From Methylococcus sp. Mc7 (GTDB taxonomy: Bacteria > Pseudomonadota > Gammaproteobacteria > Methylococcales > Methylococcaceae): a stretch of DNA of 64,000 nt. The stretch spans positions 3,628,501 through 3,692,500 of the forward strand of contig NZ_CP079095.1 in NCBI RefSeq assembly GCF_019285515.1, read 5' to 3'. Below the pieces are notes generated by a model. It saw only the letters and a list, made by a program, of their open reading frames with translations, was not told the origin of the DNA and ran no database searches. The translations under genes and the position numbers were made by a program. How positions within the stretch are numbered: position 1 is the stretch's first letter; every line of letters starts with the position of its first letter. Of the stretch, positions 55,314 to 64,000 are shown piece by piece.

Positions 55314-58157
55314 TCAGCCCACCGTGGCCTTTTCCAGGAAGGACAACTGCTCTTCCGTGAAGCTGCGGAACTTCTCCTGCCACTCCGAAGGCGCGTTGAC
55401 CTTGGTCACCTGCACGGCAGTCACCTTGTATTCCGGACAGTTGGTGGCCCAGTCCGAATTGTCGGTGGTGATGACGTTGGCGCCGGATTCCGGGAAATGG
55501 AAGGTGGTATAGACCACTCCGGGCTGCATGCGCTCGGAAACCACGGCCCGCAGCACCGTCTCGCCCTGGCGGCTCTTGATGCCGACCCAGTCGCCGTCGT
55601 TGATGCCGCGGTTTTCGGCGTCGTGCGGATGGATCTCCAGGCGGTCTTCCGGATGCCAGGCCGTGTTCGCCGTGCGGCGGGTCTGCGCGCCTACGTTGTA
55701 CTGGGACAGGATGCGGCCCGTGGTCAGGATCAGCGGGAATTTGCTGCTGGTGCGCTCCTCGGTGGGCACGTATTCCGTGAGCATGAACCGGCCTTTCCCC
55801 CGCACGAAATGGTCGACGTGCATGGTGGGCGTGCCGTCCGGCGCCTCCTCGTTGCACGGCCACTGCAGGCTGCCGACTTCGTCCAGACGCTTGAAACTGA
55901 CCTTGGTGAAGGTCGGCACCAGGCTGGCGATCTCGTCCAGGATCTCCGAGGCATGGCTGTAGTTCATCGGATAGCCCAGGGCGTTGGCCAGCATCTGGGT
56001 CACCTGCCAGTCCTCGTAACCGGCCAACGGAGGCATCACCCGGCGCACCGGCGAAATGCGCCGTTCCGCGTTGGTGAACGTGCCGCTCTTCTCCAGGAAC
56101 GATGCGCCGGGCAGGAAGACATGGGCGAACTTGGCGGTTTCGTTCAGGAACAGATCCTGGACGACGACGCATTCCATCGCTTCCAGCGCCGCGAATACAT
56201 GCTGGGTGTCCGGATCGGACTGGGCGATGTCCTCGCCTTCGCAATAGAGGCCCTTGAAGCTGCCGTCCAGCGCCGCCGAGAACATGTTGGGGATGCGCAG
56301 GCCCGGTTCGGGGTCCAGCTTGGCGTTCCAGGCTGCCTCGAACTGGGCGCGGATCGTGGCGTCGGAGACGTGGCGGTAGCCGGGCAGTTCGTGCGGGAAG
56401 GAGCCCATGTCGCAGGAGCCTTGCACGTTGTTCTGGCCGCGCAGCGGGTTGACGCCCACGCCTTCGCGGCCGACATTGGCGGTCGCCATCGCCAGGTTGG
56501 CGATGCCGATGACCGTCGTCGAGCCCTGGCTGTGTTCGGTGACTCCCAGGCCGTAGTAGATGGCCGCATTGCCGCCGGTGGCGTAGAGCCGCGCCGCCTC
56601 GCGCAGCGTTTGCGCCGGTACGCCGGTGACGGATTCCATGGCTTCCGGAGAGTTGCGCTCCTGGGCGACGAAATCCTTCCACTTCCTGAACGAATCCACT
56701 TCGCAGCGCGCGTTCACGAAGGCTTCGTCGACCAGTCCCTCGGTGACGATGACGTGGGCGAGGGCGGTGACCACGGCGACGTTGGTGCCGGGCTTGAGCT
56801 TCAGGTGGTAATCGGCCTTGATGTGCGGAGAGCGAACCATGTCGATGTCGCGCGGATCGACCACGATCAGCTTGGCGCCCTGGCGCACCCGCTTCTTCAT
56901 CAGCGAGCCGAATACCGGATGGCCGTCGGTGGGGTTGGCGCCGATGACCATGATCACGTCGGACTTCATCACCGAGTCGAAGGTCTGGGTGCCGGCCGAT
57001 TCGCCCAGGGTCTGCTTGAGGCCGTAGCCGGTGGGCGAATGGCAGACCCGGGCACAAGTGTCGACGTTGTTGTTGCCGAAGGCGGCGCGGACCAGTTTCT
57101 GCACCAGGTAAGCTTCCTCGTTGGTGCAGCGGCTGGAGGTGAGTCCTCCGACGGAGTCCTTGCCGTACTTGGCCTGGATACGCTTGAATTCGGACGCCGC
57201 ATAGTCGACCGCTTCTTCCCAGCTCACTTTCTGCCAGGGATCGTGGATGCTCTTGCGGATCATCGGCGAGGTGATGCGATCCGGATGGGTCGCGTAACCG
57301 AAGGCGAAGCGGCCCTTGACACAGGAATGGCCATGGTTGGCCTGGCCGTTCTTGTCCGGCACCATGCGCACGACCTCGGAACCCTTCATCTCGGCCTTGA
57401 ACGAACAGCCGACCCCGCAGTAAGCGCAGGTGGTGATGATCGAATGGTCGGCCTGGCCCTTCTCGGCCACGGACTTTTCGATCAGAGTCGCGGTCGGGCA
57501 GGCCTGGACGCAGGCGCCGCAGGAGACGCACTCCGAATCCATGAAGGACTGGTTCTGTCCGGGCGAAATCTTGGATTCGAAGCCGCGGCCGTCGATGGTG
57601 AGGGCGAAGGTGCCCTGGGTCTGTTCGCAGGCGCGGACGCAGCGCGAGCAGACGATGCACTTGGAGGGCTCGAACTGGAAGTAGGGATTGCTCAGATCCT
57701 TCTTCGCATCGAAATGGTTCTCGCCTTCGTAACCGTAGCGCACTTCCCGCAGACCGACCACGCCGGCCATGTCCTGTAGTTCGCAGTTGCCGTTGGCGGA
57801 GCAGGTAAGGCAGTCGAGCGGGTGATCGGAGATGTACAGCTCCATGATGCCGCGGCGGACCTGGGCCAGCCGGTCGTTCTGGGTCACGACCTTCATGCCC
57901 TCGAACACGGGCGTGGTGCAGGAGGCCGGAAGCCCGCGCCCGCCTTCGATCTGAACCACGCACAAGCGGCAGGAGCCGAAAGGTTCCAGGCTGTCGGTGG
58001 CGCAGAGCTTGGGAATGTCGATGCCGATGCTGGCGGCCGCCCGCATGACCGACGTGCCTTCCGGCACAGTGGCGGTGAAGCCGTCGATTTCCAGGGTCAC
58101 CATTTTGTCGGAAGCGCTGGGCGGCGTGCCGAAATCTTTGTCTTGTAATAGAGCCAT
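55314..58157 (-). CDS. fdsA: NAD-dependent formate dehydrogenase alpha subunit FdsA
   Basis: The 947-aa catalytic subunit oxidises formate to CO2 at a bis-MGD molybdenum centre. N-terminal [2Fe-2S] ligands Cys52, 63, 66 and 80; His-coordinated cluster His112, Cys116, 119 and 125; two ferredoxin clusters from Cys167 and Cys210; proximal [4Fe-4S] Cys244, 247, 251 and 279. The Mo ligand is Cys372 followed by His373, so it is a cysteine, not a selenocysteine, enzyme. Molybdopterin-binding C-terminal domains complete it. Soluble, cytoplasmic. Confidence 0.97.
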   Translation of the reverse strand: MALLQDKDFGTPPSASDKMVTLEIDGFTATVPEGTSVMRAAASIGIDIPKLCATDSLEPFGSCRLCVVQIEGGRGLPASCTTPVFEGMKVVTQNDRLAQVRRGIMELYISDHPLDCLTCSANGNCELQDMAGVVGLREVRYGYEGENHFDAKKDLSNPYFQFEPSKCIVCSRCVRACEQTQGTFALTIDGRGFESKISPGQNQSFMDSECVSCGACVQACPTATLIEKSVAEKGQADHSIITTCAYCGVGCSFKAEMKGSEVVRMVPDKNGQANHGHSCVKGRFAFGYATHPDRITSPMIRKSIHDPWQKVSWEEAVDYAASEFKRIQAKYGKDSVGGLTSSRCTNEEAYLVQKLVRAAFGNNNVDTCARVCHSPTGYGLKQTLGESAGTQTFDSVMKSDVIMVIGANPTDGHPVFGSLMKKRVRQGAKLIVVDPRDIDMVRSPHIKADYHLKLKPGTNVAVVTALAHVIVTEGLVDEAFVNARCEVDSFRKWKDFVAQERNSPEAMESVTGVPAQTLREAARLYATGGNAAIYYGLGVTEHSQGSTTVIGIANLAMATANVGREGVGVNPLRGQNNVQGSCDMGSFPHELPGYRHVSDATIRAQFEAAWNAKLDPEPGLRIPNMFSAALDGSFKGLYCEGEDIAQSDPDTQHVFAALEAMECVVVQDLFLNETAKFAHVFLPGASFLEKSGTFTNAERRISPVRRVMPPLAGYEDWQVTQMLANALGYPMNYSHASEILDEIASLVPTFTKVSFKRLDEVGSLQWPCNEEAPDGTPTMHVDHFVRGKGRFMLTEYVPTEERTSSKFPLILTTGRILSQYNVGAQTRRTANTAWHPEDRLEIHPHDAENRGINDGDWVGIKSRQGETVLRAVVSERMQPGVVYTTFHFPESGANVITTDNSDWATNCPEYKVTAVQVTKVNAPSEWQEKFRSFTEEQLSFLEKATVG

Positions 58158-58214
58158 GGGGCTATCTCCTCTCGTGGTCGGTGCTTGCAGGGCACCCGTC
58201 AGGGAAGGGCGGCG

Positions 58215-59837
58215 TCAGGCGACCTGCGCCACGCTCTTCTCGCCGAAATCTTCCGGGAAATGGTTGAGGGCGCTGAGCACGGGGTAGGGCGTCATGCCGC
58301 CCAGCGCGCACAGGGAGCCGGCCAGCATGGTGTCGCCCAGGTCCCGCAGCAATGCCAGATTCTTCGCCCGGTCCTGGTCGTCGATGATGCGGTCGATGAC
58401 TTCCACCCCGCGGGTCGAACCGATGCGGCAGGGCGTGCACTTGCCGCAGGACTCGATCGCGCAGAATTCCATGGCATAGCGCGCCATCTTCGCCATGTCC
58501 ACCGTATCGTCGAACACCACGACGCCGCCGTGACCGAGCACGGCCCAGATGGCGCTGAACGCCTCGTAGTCCAGCGGGGTGTCGAACTGGGATTCAGGCA
58601 TATAGGAGCCCAGCGGACCGCCGACCTGCACGGCGCGGATCGGGCGCCCGCTGGCGGAGCCGCCGCCGTAGTCGTACAGCAGCTCGCGCAGGGTCATGCC
58701 GAAGGCCTTCTCGATCAGGCCCGGGCGCTTGACGTTCCCGGCGAGCTGCAACGGCAGGGTGCCGCGCGAGCGGCCCATGCCGTAGTCGGCGTAGTACTTG
58801 CCGCCCTTGTCCAGGATGATCGGCACCGAGGCCAGCGAGATCACGTTGTTGACGACCGTGGGCTGGCCGAACAGTCCTTCGATGGCCGGCAGCGGCGGCT
58901 TGAAGCGGACCATGCCGCGCTTGCCCTCGATGCTCTCCATGAGGGCGGTTTCTTCGCCGCAGACATAGGCGCCGGCGCCCAGACGGACTTCCACGTGGAA
59001 GCGCTTACCGCTGCCGAGGATGTCATCGCCCAGATAGCCGGCCTCGAGGGCGGCAGCTATGGCTTGGTTCAAGGCGACATCGGCATGCGGATATTCGACG
59101 CGGAGGTAGATGTAGCCCTGGGTCGCCCCCACGGCGAGGCCGGCTATGGTCATGCCCTCGATCAGCACGAAGGGATCGCCTTCCATGATCATCCGGTCGG
59201 AGAAGGTGCCGGAATCGCCCTCGTCGGCGTTGCAGACGATGTACTTTTCAGGCAGCGCGTCCTTGGCGCTGCCCCCTTCGGGCGCGTTCCGCGTGCCAAT
59301 CGGCTGTCCTGCCGATTGGTGCTTGGCGGGGGTGTTGAGCACCGTCTTCCATTTGATGCCGGTGGGGAAGGCGGCGCCGCCGCGGCCCCGCAGGCCGGAA
59401 GTGGTCACTTCCTCGACGATGGCGGCGGGTTCCAGCCCCAATGCGTTGCGCAGCCCGCGGTAGCCCTCGTGGGCCAGGTAATCGTCCAGGCTGACCGGGT
59501 CGGTGATGCCGACGCGGGCGAAGGTCAGGCGTTCCTGGTTCTTCAGGTAGGGTATCTCCTCCGTCGGTCCCTGGCACAATGGATGCGCCTTGCCTTCGAG
59601 GAAGCCGGCGTCGAACAGACCGGGAACGTCGCCCGGCTGCACCGGGCCGTAGGCGACCCGGCCGGCGGGCGTGGCGACCTCCACCATGGGTTCGAGCCAA
59701 TACAGGCCGCGCGAGCCGTTGCGGACGAGATTGATCGCAGCGCCGCGCTTGGCGGCCTCCACCTGGATGGCGTTGGCCACCCGTTCGGCGCCGAGCCCGA
59801 GAGCACTGGAGTCGCGGGGAACGTAAACGGTAATCAT
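58215..59837 (-). CDS. fdsB: NAD-dependent formate dehydrogenase beta subunit FdsB
   Basis: A 540-aa NuoF-like diaphorase that passes electrons through FMN to NAD+. N-terminal thioredoxin-like region without its usual cysteines, then [41 protein letters not shown] and the [4Fe-4S] site [15 protein letters not shown]. The ATG overlaps the fdsG stop by 4 bp. Confidence 0.95.
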   Translation of the reverse strand: MITVYVPRDSSALGLGAERVANAIQVEAAKRGAAINLVRNGSRGLYWLEPMVEVATPAGRVAYGPVQPGDVPGLFDAGFLEGKAHPLCQGPTEEIPYLKNQERLTFARVGITDPVSLDDYLAHEGYRGLRNALGLEPAAIVEEVTTSGLRGRGGAAFPTGIKWKTVLNTPAKHQSAGQPIGTRNAPEGGSAKDALPEKYIVCNADEGDSGTFSDRMIMEGDPFVLIEGMTIAGLAVGATQGYIYLRVEYPHADVALNQAIAAALEAGYLGDDILGSGKRFHVEVRLGAGAYVCGEETALMESIEGKRGMVRFKPPLPAIEGLFGQPTVVNNVISLASVPIILDKGGKYYADYGMGRSRGTLPLQLAGNVKRPGLIEKAFGMTLRELLYDYGGGSASGRPIRAVQVGGPLGSYMPESQFDTPLDYEAFSAIWAVLGHGGVVVFDDTVDMAKMARYAMEFCAIESCGKCTPCRIGSTRGVEVIDRIIDDQDRAKNLALLRDLGDTMLAGSLCALGGMTPYPVLSALNHFPEDFGEKSVAQVA

Positions 59838-60313
59838 GCGGCGATCTCCTTCAATTCATTGATGATCGCGTCGAAGCTCTGCGGGGTGACGCGGCCATGC
59901 ACCTCATGGTCGATCATCATCGAGGGGGAGCAGGCGCAATTCCCGAGGCAATACACCGGTTCCAGGCTGAAGGCGCCGTCCGCCGTGGTTTCATGGTAGC
60001 CGATGCCGAGGCGCGCCTTGATGTGCGCCTCCAGGGCCTCGGATTCCATCGCCTGGCAGGATTCGGCGCGGCACAGGTGGATCGTGCGCTTGCCCGGCGG
60101 CGTGGTGCGGAAATAGTGGTAGAAGCTGATGACGCCATGGACTTCGGCCCGCGAAAGATTCAGTGCCTTGGCGATTTGCGGAACCGCGTCTTCCGGAATG
60201 AACCCGATGCGGTCCTGGATTCCGTGAAGAATGGGCAAAAGCGCCCCCGGCATGGATTTCTTCTGTTCGATGACTTCCGTCACCGCATCGCGGTCCCATT
60301 CGGTCTGCGTCAT
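59834..60313 (-). CDS. fdsG: NAD-dependent formate dehydrogenase gamma subunit FdsG
   Basis: A 159-aa NuoE-like [2Fe-2S] subunit with ligands Cys81, Cys86, Cys122 and Cys126 (LCRAESC; CLGNC). First gene of fdsGBA-fdhD-fdsD. Confidence 0.95.
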   Translation of the reverse strand: MTQTEWDRDAVTEVIEQKKSMPGALLPILHGIQDRIGFIPEDAVPQIAKALNLSRAEVHGVISFYHYFRTTPPGKRTIHLCRAESCQAMESEALEAHIKARLGIGYHETTADGAFSLEPVYCLGNCACSPSMMIDHEVHGRVTPQSFDAIINELKEIAA

Positions 60314-60362
60314 GGTGCGTCTCGTGAGTGCCTAACGAAATAGTTGATTAAAGTAGTATGGA

Positions 60363-60390
60363 TTTATAGCACAACGGCAATCCGGTGCAA
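60363..60390 (-). promoter_or_regulatory. Sigma-70-like promoter of the fds operon
   Basis: On the minus strand TTGCAC (60390-60385), 16-bp spacer, TATAAA (60368-60363). The leader to fdsG would be about 45 nt. Confidence 0.45.
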
Positions 60391-60455
60391 CAGGAGTTAG
60401 CCGGAAAATTAAAGCACTTTTGTCTTGTCCGCTCAACGACGTATGGCCTTGCCGT

Positions 60456-62087
60456 TCAGCGTTTCGCCAGCAGCCTGGCGATTCTGGAATCCTCGAAGGC
60501 CTTGTCATCTGTGGGGTTTTCACAGGACTTGAGCCATTCGGACGCGGTGTCGGAGAGCAGTTCGCTGCGGCGCCCGAGGTGATCCAGGGATTGGGACACC
60601 CCGGCTCCGATTTCAGCCAGTCCGACCTCGAGGCCCGCGCGGATTCCCCGCAGGGCGGCCCGCTCCGTGGACGGTTTGAGGGCTCGGTACAACAGGTAGG
60701 GCAGCAGCCACGCCAGGATGATCAAAAGGGCGCTGTGGACGGCGAAATCGATGCCCAGATAACCCAGATGCTCGGTGCTGCTGCGGTAATAGAACGTCAC
60801 CACGTTGAACGTGACCCAGCCGGACGCCGCCAGCGGCAAGAGCAAGGCGAGCATCCAGCAGAGGCGGTAAAGCACCCGCTGCAGGCGGTTGCCCGGCCGG
60901 GAGAGGGCGCCGCGCAGCCGCTCCTCGACCCGCTTGGCGACCGTGGCGAATGCGCCGGCCGATAAAGGCGCCAGCGCCTGCTGCAAGGGCTGCCGCGGCA
61001 ACCGCCGGTCGTCCGCGTCGACGGCCAGGGCTGCGAGGGTATCCTCCCACCGCTGCTGCGCCCACGGGTCCCAGACAGCGTTAACGGGCGGGGCATCCCG
61101 GCCGGCGGCGGGTTCCGGCGGATTCAGCGACTTGAGCCGGCCCGCCAGAAATTCCGCCGCGGCCCGCTCCGTTACCCAGGCGAGCCCCCCCTCGATCTCG
61201 GCCGTGACCCCCTCCCATTGCGCCTCCCAGCGGGCACGCAGCGCCTCCCACGCCGGACGTTGCTCCAGGCGCGACCTGACCGCGCCGAGGCAGGTTTGCA
61301 GTTGCCGGGCGCGGTAGGCCAGCGCCTGGGCATCGATCTGGTCGACCAGATGTTTGTCCGCCAGTTCTTCGATCAGGCTTTCCAATGCCGCGAAATCGTC
61401 CGCCACGGCGGGCGCACCGTCGTCGCTGGCGCATTGGGTGCGGAACAGGTAGGGTTCGGCGAAACCGCCGTTTTTCAGCAGACCGAGGAAATCCTGGATC
61501 TGCATGGGATCGCCGTGGTCCCACTGGTTCATGACGAAGGTCCAGGCGTGGGTTCCACGCTGCTCCATCAGCATCCTCCAGCCGCAATCGTCGCGATAGC
61601 GCTCCGGGCTGACCACGTAGATCAGGAGGTCGATGTGAGGAAGCCAGCGCAACGCCAGGTCCCGGTTGGCGGTTTCGGCGCTGTCGATGTCCGGCATGTC
61701 AACCCAGACCAGCCGGCGCAGGGCGTCGTTGTGGTGGTGGGCCAGTCGGACCCGCTCCAGGGGCAGGCCGGCCGGGAAGCGGTCGAGCCGCACCGATTCG
61801 TGGGCATAGAGCGAGACCTCGCGCGAGGTCGGCCGTTCGACGCTCACCCTGGCGATCGCCGCGCCCGCGAGGCGGTTGAGCAACGAGCTCTTGCCGACGC
61901 CGGTTCCGCCGAAAAAGCCGATCACCAGAGGCCGGTGGACGCTGCCGTCGAACAGCGTGCCCGGGCTCGTGTCGTCCTGGCCGGCGAAGGGCTCGAGATC
62001 GTCGCGGCTGAGCCAGCCGGCATGCGCCAGCGCCTGGACCCAGGCGAGGACTTCGCTCCGGAGGGTCGAATATTCCTGCTGATTCAT
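60456..62087 (-). CDS. Dynamin-like GTPase with two membrane helices (second of pair)
   Basis: A 543-aa protein. G1 motif GGTGVGKSS (about 60-68), G3-like WVDMPDIDS, G4-like MNQWD. A long helical middle follows, then two transmembrane helices (about 405-430 and 445-467) and a helical C-terminus. This fits membrane-associated dynamin/YcjX-like GTPases of unknown role. It starts 6 bp after the other GTPase gene. Substrate unknown; membrane remodelling is a guess. Confidence 0.75.
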   Translation of the reverse strand: MNQQEYSTLRSEVLAWVQALAHAGWLSRDDLEPFAGQDDTSPGTLFDGSVHRPLVIGFFGGTGVGKSSLLNRLAGAAIARVSVERPTSREVSLYAHESVRLDRFPAGLPLERVRLAHHHNDALRRLVWVDMPDIDSAETANRDLALRWLPHIDLLIYVVSPERYRDDCGWRMLMEQRGTHAWTFVMNQWDHGDPMQIQDFLGLLKNGGFAEPYLFRTQCASDDGAPAVADDFAALESLIEELADKHLVDQIDAQALAYRARQLQTCLGAVRSRLEQRPAWEALRARWEAQWEGVTAEIEGGLAWVTERAAAEFLAGRLKSLNPPEPAAGRDAPPVNAVWDPWAQQRWEDTLAALAVDADDRRLPRQPLQQALAPLSAGAFATVAKRVEERLRGALSRPGNRLQRVLYRLCWMLALLLPLAASGWVTFNVVTFYYRSSTEHLGYLGIDFAVHSALLIILAWLLPYLLYRALKPSTERAALRGIRAGLEVGLAEIGAGVSQSLDHLGRRSELLSDTASEWLKSCENPTDDKAFEDSRIARLLAKR

Positions 62088-62093
62088 GATTTC

Positions 62094-63887
62094 TCAGGAT
62101 GTACCGGCGAGTTCCCGCTCCGCCGCTTCGATGGCGTCGACGGGAATGAAGAAACCGGTGTCGTAAGGCATGTCCTCGGGCAACCGGAGGAGAGTTGCCG
62201 CGAGGTGATCGTCGAACAAACCACTCACGGCGGCGGCCTGGCGTATTTTCAGGTCCTCGGCGGCCCGCTGGACGTAGTGGCCCAGCGCGCTCTCGGTCAG
62301 CAGCGAGGTGAGCGACAGGATGGCCGGAGCGATCACGAAATCCTGCAATCCGATCCCTCCCGTGTGCAGTCCGACCGCCAGTGCCGCCGCATCGGTGGTG
62401 ACACGGGTGGCCCTGAGGCCGTTGAGCACCGCCGGATGTTCCCGCAGACGGTCGTACAGCGCATGCGCCGTCTTTTCGACTTCCGGCTCGAACTCCCGCG
62501 CGTAGGCCGAGGCGGCCTGCGAGAAACGGCCGACGGCAACAGCTTGCCTCTGGCCGAGCTCGCGCCCCAGCGCCAGCCACCACTGCCGCGTTTCCGTCGC
62601 GTTCTCGGCGGTCTCGGCCACCTCCTGGCGCAGCGTGAGCATGACGTGCAAGGCGGTCTGCTGCAGCACCGACTGCTCGCTGCCCAGATTTGCGGCATCG
62701 GGCCGCCAGCGCCGTCCGAGCTGCCCGATCTGCCTGACCGGCCAGGTCATGATCCGTCGCATCTGCGTCAACACCCGCGCGACGCCGGGGATTTCCAGCA
62801 GGGTCAGCAGTTCGGCCAGCGCGCGTTGGAAGGTCTCGTAATGATGGGGGTGGTCGAGATAGTCACGGCGGTAGATCCGGTTCGCCGAAACCACCGCCCG
62901 GCCGACCAGGGCGCGCCAGTCCTCCTGAGCCTTCTGCTCCACGCGGACCGGCGCGAGCCAGTTTTCCCAATTCGCCCGCAGAAACCGTTGCAGCCCCAGG
63001 ATCTGGCGCGGCCGGCCCGTTTGCCGGAGGAGGGTCCGGGCTGCTGCGACCAGCGCGTCCACACCGGGAGGTTCGAGAGCGTCGGCGCCCAGATAGGGCA
63101 GGGCGACGATGGGAGGCGTGGCGTCGCGCCGCGCCTGGCGCCACTTCCCTGTCAGCGAACGTACCACCGTCTCAGCGGCCGCGGCGGGGGTCTTGTTCAG
63201 GCAGATGAGGCTGGGGATGCCGAGCGGCTCGATCATGGCCAGCAGTTCCCACACCGACTGGTCTGCATACTTGTCCTTGCTGAGCACACAGACCAGCAGA
63301 TCCGACAGGGCGATGGCCCGGAGCAGGCCGCCCCGGTACCGCTCCGAATCGATCGAATCGAAATCCGGCGTGTCCCACACGGTGACGGGACAGCCCAGCC
63401 GGGGAAGGCCGGCATGCGCCGGCTCGAAACCGAAAAACCGGAAATCCTCGGCGGGCAGCTCGGAAATTCGCCTCGGCTGCAGGGGCTCGAAGTACCGGAG
63501 CAGCGCGGAAACGGCCTCCCCCTCGCAGCCATAGGCGAATCCTTGTGGATGCCGGGTGAATCCCGCCAGCGGACTCGCCACGGCGGCATTCTCGCCCAGG
63601 AGCCAGTTGATCACGGAGCTCTTGCCGGCCTGTGTCGGGCCGATCACGGTGATCTGGGGCGGCGTTGCGCTCGACGCGAGCCAGCGCTGCCGCAGGTTCG
63701 CCAGTTGGAGCGAGTACAGGTTCCGGCGATGATCCGCGGGCCGGGCCGCGCCGGTTTTCGCCAGATGGTCGTCCTTGCGCACGTAGCATTTTTCCAGCTT
63801 GGCGAGGAACTGCCGAAGCGCTGGACCGCAAGGACCGTCGTCGGCGTTCACCTGCAAGGCATTACGGACCGGGCCGTCCTTCCTCAT
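62094..63887 (-). CDS. Dynamin-like GTPase (first of pair)
   Basis: A 597-aa protein. G1 GPTQAGKSS (about 83-91), G3 WDTPDFDS, G4 LNKT. A helical region with a C-terminal hydrophobic segment (LQDFVIAPAILSLTSLLTESALG) may contact the membrane. An in-frame TTG lies 3 bp before the chosen ATG. The gene pair with the downstream GTPase suggests a hetero-oligomer like other tandem bacterial dynamins. Confidence 0.75.
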   Translation of the reverse strand: MRKDGPVRNALQVNADDGPCGPALRQFLAKLEKCYVRKDDHLAKTGAARPADHRRNLYSLQLANLRQRWLASSATPPQITVIGPTQAGKSSVINWLLGENAAVASPLAGFTRHPQGFAYGCEGEAVSALLRYFEPLQPRRISELPAEDFRFFGFEPAHAGLPRLGCPVTVWDTPDFDSIDSERYRGGLLRAIALSDLLVCVLSKDKYADQSVWELLAMIEPLGIPSLICLNKTPAAAAETVVRSLTGKWRQARRDATPPIVALPYLGADALEPPGVDALVAAARTLLRQTGRPRQILGLQRFLRANWENWLAPVRVEQKAQEDWRALVGRAVVSANRIYRRDYLDHPHHYETFQRALAELLTLLEIPGVARVLTQMRRIMTWPVRQIGQLGRRWRPDAANLGSEQSVLQQTALHVMLTLRQEVAETAENATETRQWWLALGRELGQRQAVAVGRFSQAASAYAREFEPEVEKTAHALYDRLREHPAVLNGLRATRVTTDAAALAVGLHTGGIGLQDFVIAPAILSLTSLLTESALGHYVQRAAEDLKIRQAAAVSGLFDDHLAATLLRLPEDMPYDTGFFIPVDAIEAAERELAGTS

Positions 63888-64000
63888 CAAAGGAGGCTCC
63901 CCCCTGCCGCAATGAGGGAGGTGGGGCCGGCGGTTTCCGGGTTTCGATGGGAGGGGCTGGAATACATGAGCGGTGAGGTGGTCGGGATGGGCGGGACGAA

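Noticed and set aside
63900-64000. Possible start of a plus-strand gene at ATG 63966
   Set aside because: There is an upstream GGGAGGGG, but only 11 codons fall in the window, too little to support a call.

Overview
This is a GC-rich proteobacterial chromosome segment. It most resembles a gammaproteobacterial methanotroph of the Methylococcus type. That is an inference from gene content: an NAD-linked molybdenum formate dehydrogenase operon, [NiFe]-hydrogenase maturation genes, a copper/haem redox cluster with a Met-rich multicopper oxidase, and tusDCBE, ubiCA, ffh and groESL of gammaproteobacterial character. No methane monooxygenase or rRNA gene is present, so genus is not proven.

Layout. 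(1) 1-908 is a broken AAA ATPase. (2) 931-5912 holds hypCABDF on the minus strand without hypE; hypF carries an in-frame palindromic repeat insertion. (3) 6025-14217 holds a DegP/HtrA protease, then a tripartite RND efflux operon with a TetR gene at its end. Its promoter, at about 14.25 kb, carries two dyad sites. (4) 14349-17100 holds a nucleotidyltransferase-fold protein, a secreted nuclease, RluA and a decayed REP-type transposase. (5) 17126-23346 is a minus-strand exported copper/haem cluster: HMA-SafE membrane protein, DUF3365-type haem protein, multicopper oxidase, DUF2202 ferritin-like protein, cytochrome c' type protein and two small exported proteins. (6) A four-gene IS21-like element lies between this cluster and a divergent OmpR/EnvZ-type two-component system (26901-28903). 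(7) Two further ISs follow (IS5 relic, IS630), then a Tat-exported phospholipase C. (8) 33841-36882 is a VOC / WYL regulator / ECF sigma / GyrI-like module. (9) 36914-48264 is mostly housekeeping: TPR protein, BepA-type protease, tusDCBE, ubiCA, ypjD-ffh, groESL. (10) 48375-50818 is an arsenic operon (arsR, two arsC, acr3).

(11) 50854-54032 is a previously intact Tn3-family transposon. I recognise it by matching 38-bp ends (32 of 38 identical) and a decayed tnpA tail. It sits just upstream of arsR. Its cargo is an ArsR-rhodanese regulator, a broken SAM methyltransferase, a frameshifted MddA-like S-methyltransferase, a DsrE protein and a second methyltransferase relic. (12) 54139-60313 is the fdsGBA-fdhD-fdsD operon, with a promoter and an intrinsic terminator. 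(13) 60456-63887 encodes two adjacent dynamin-like GTPases.

How the genes work together: the fds operon oxidises formate to CO2 with NADH formation, the last step of C1 oxidation, and FdhD sulfurates its molybdenum cofactor. The hyp genes supply the NiFe(CN)2CO centre of hydrogenases encoded elsewhere. The copper/haem cluster and its two-component system look like an envelope metal/redox module. The Tn3 cargo suggests a sulfur or methylated-sulfur/metalloid function that is now decaying.
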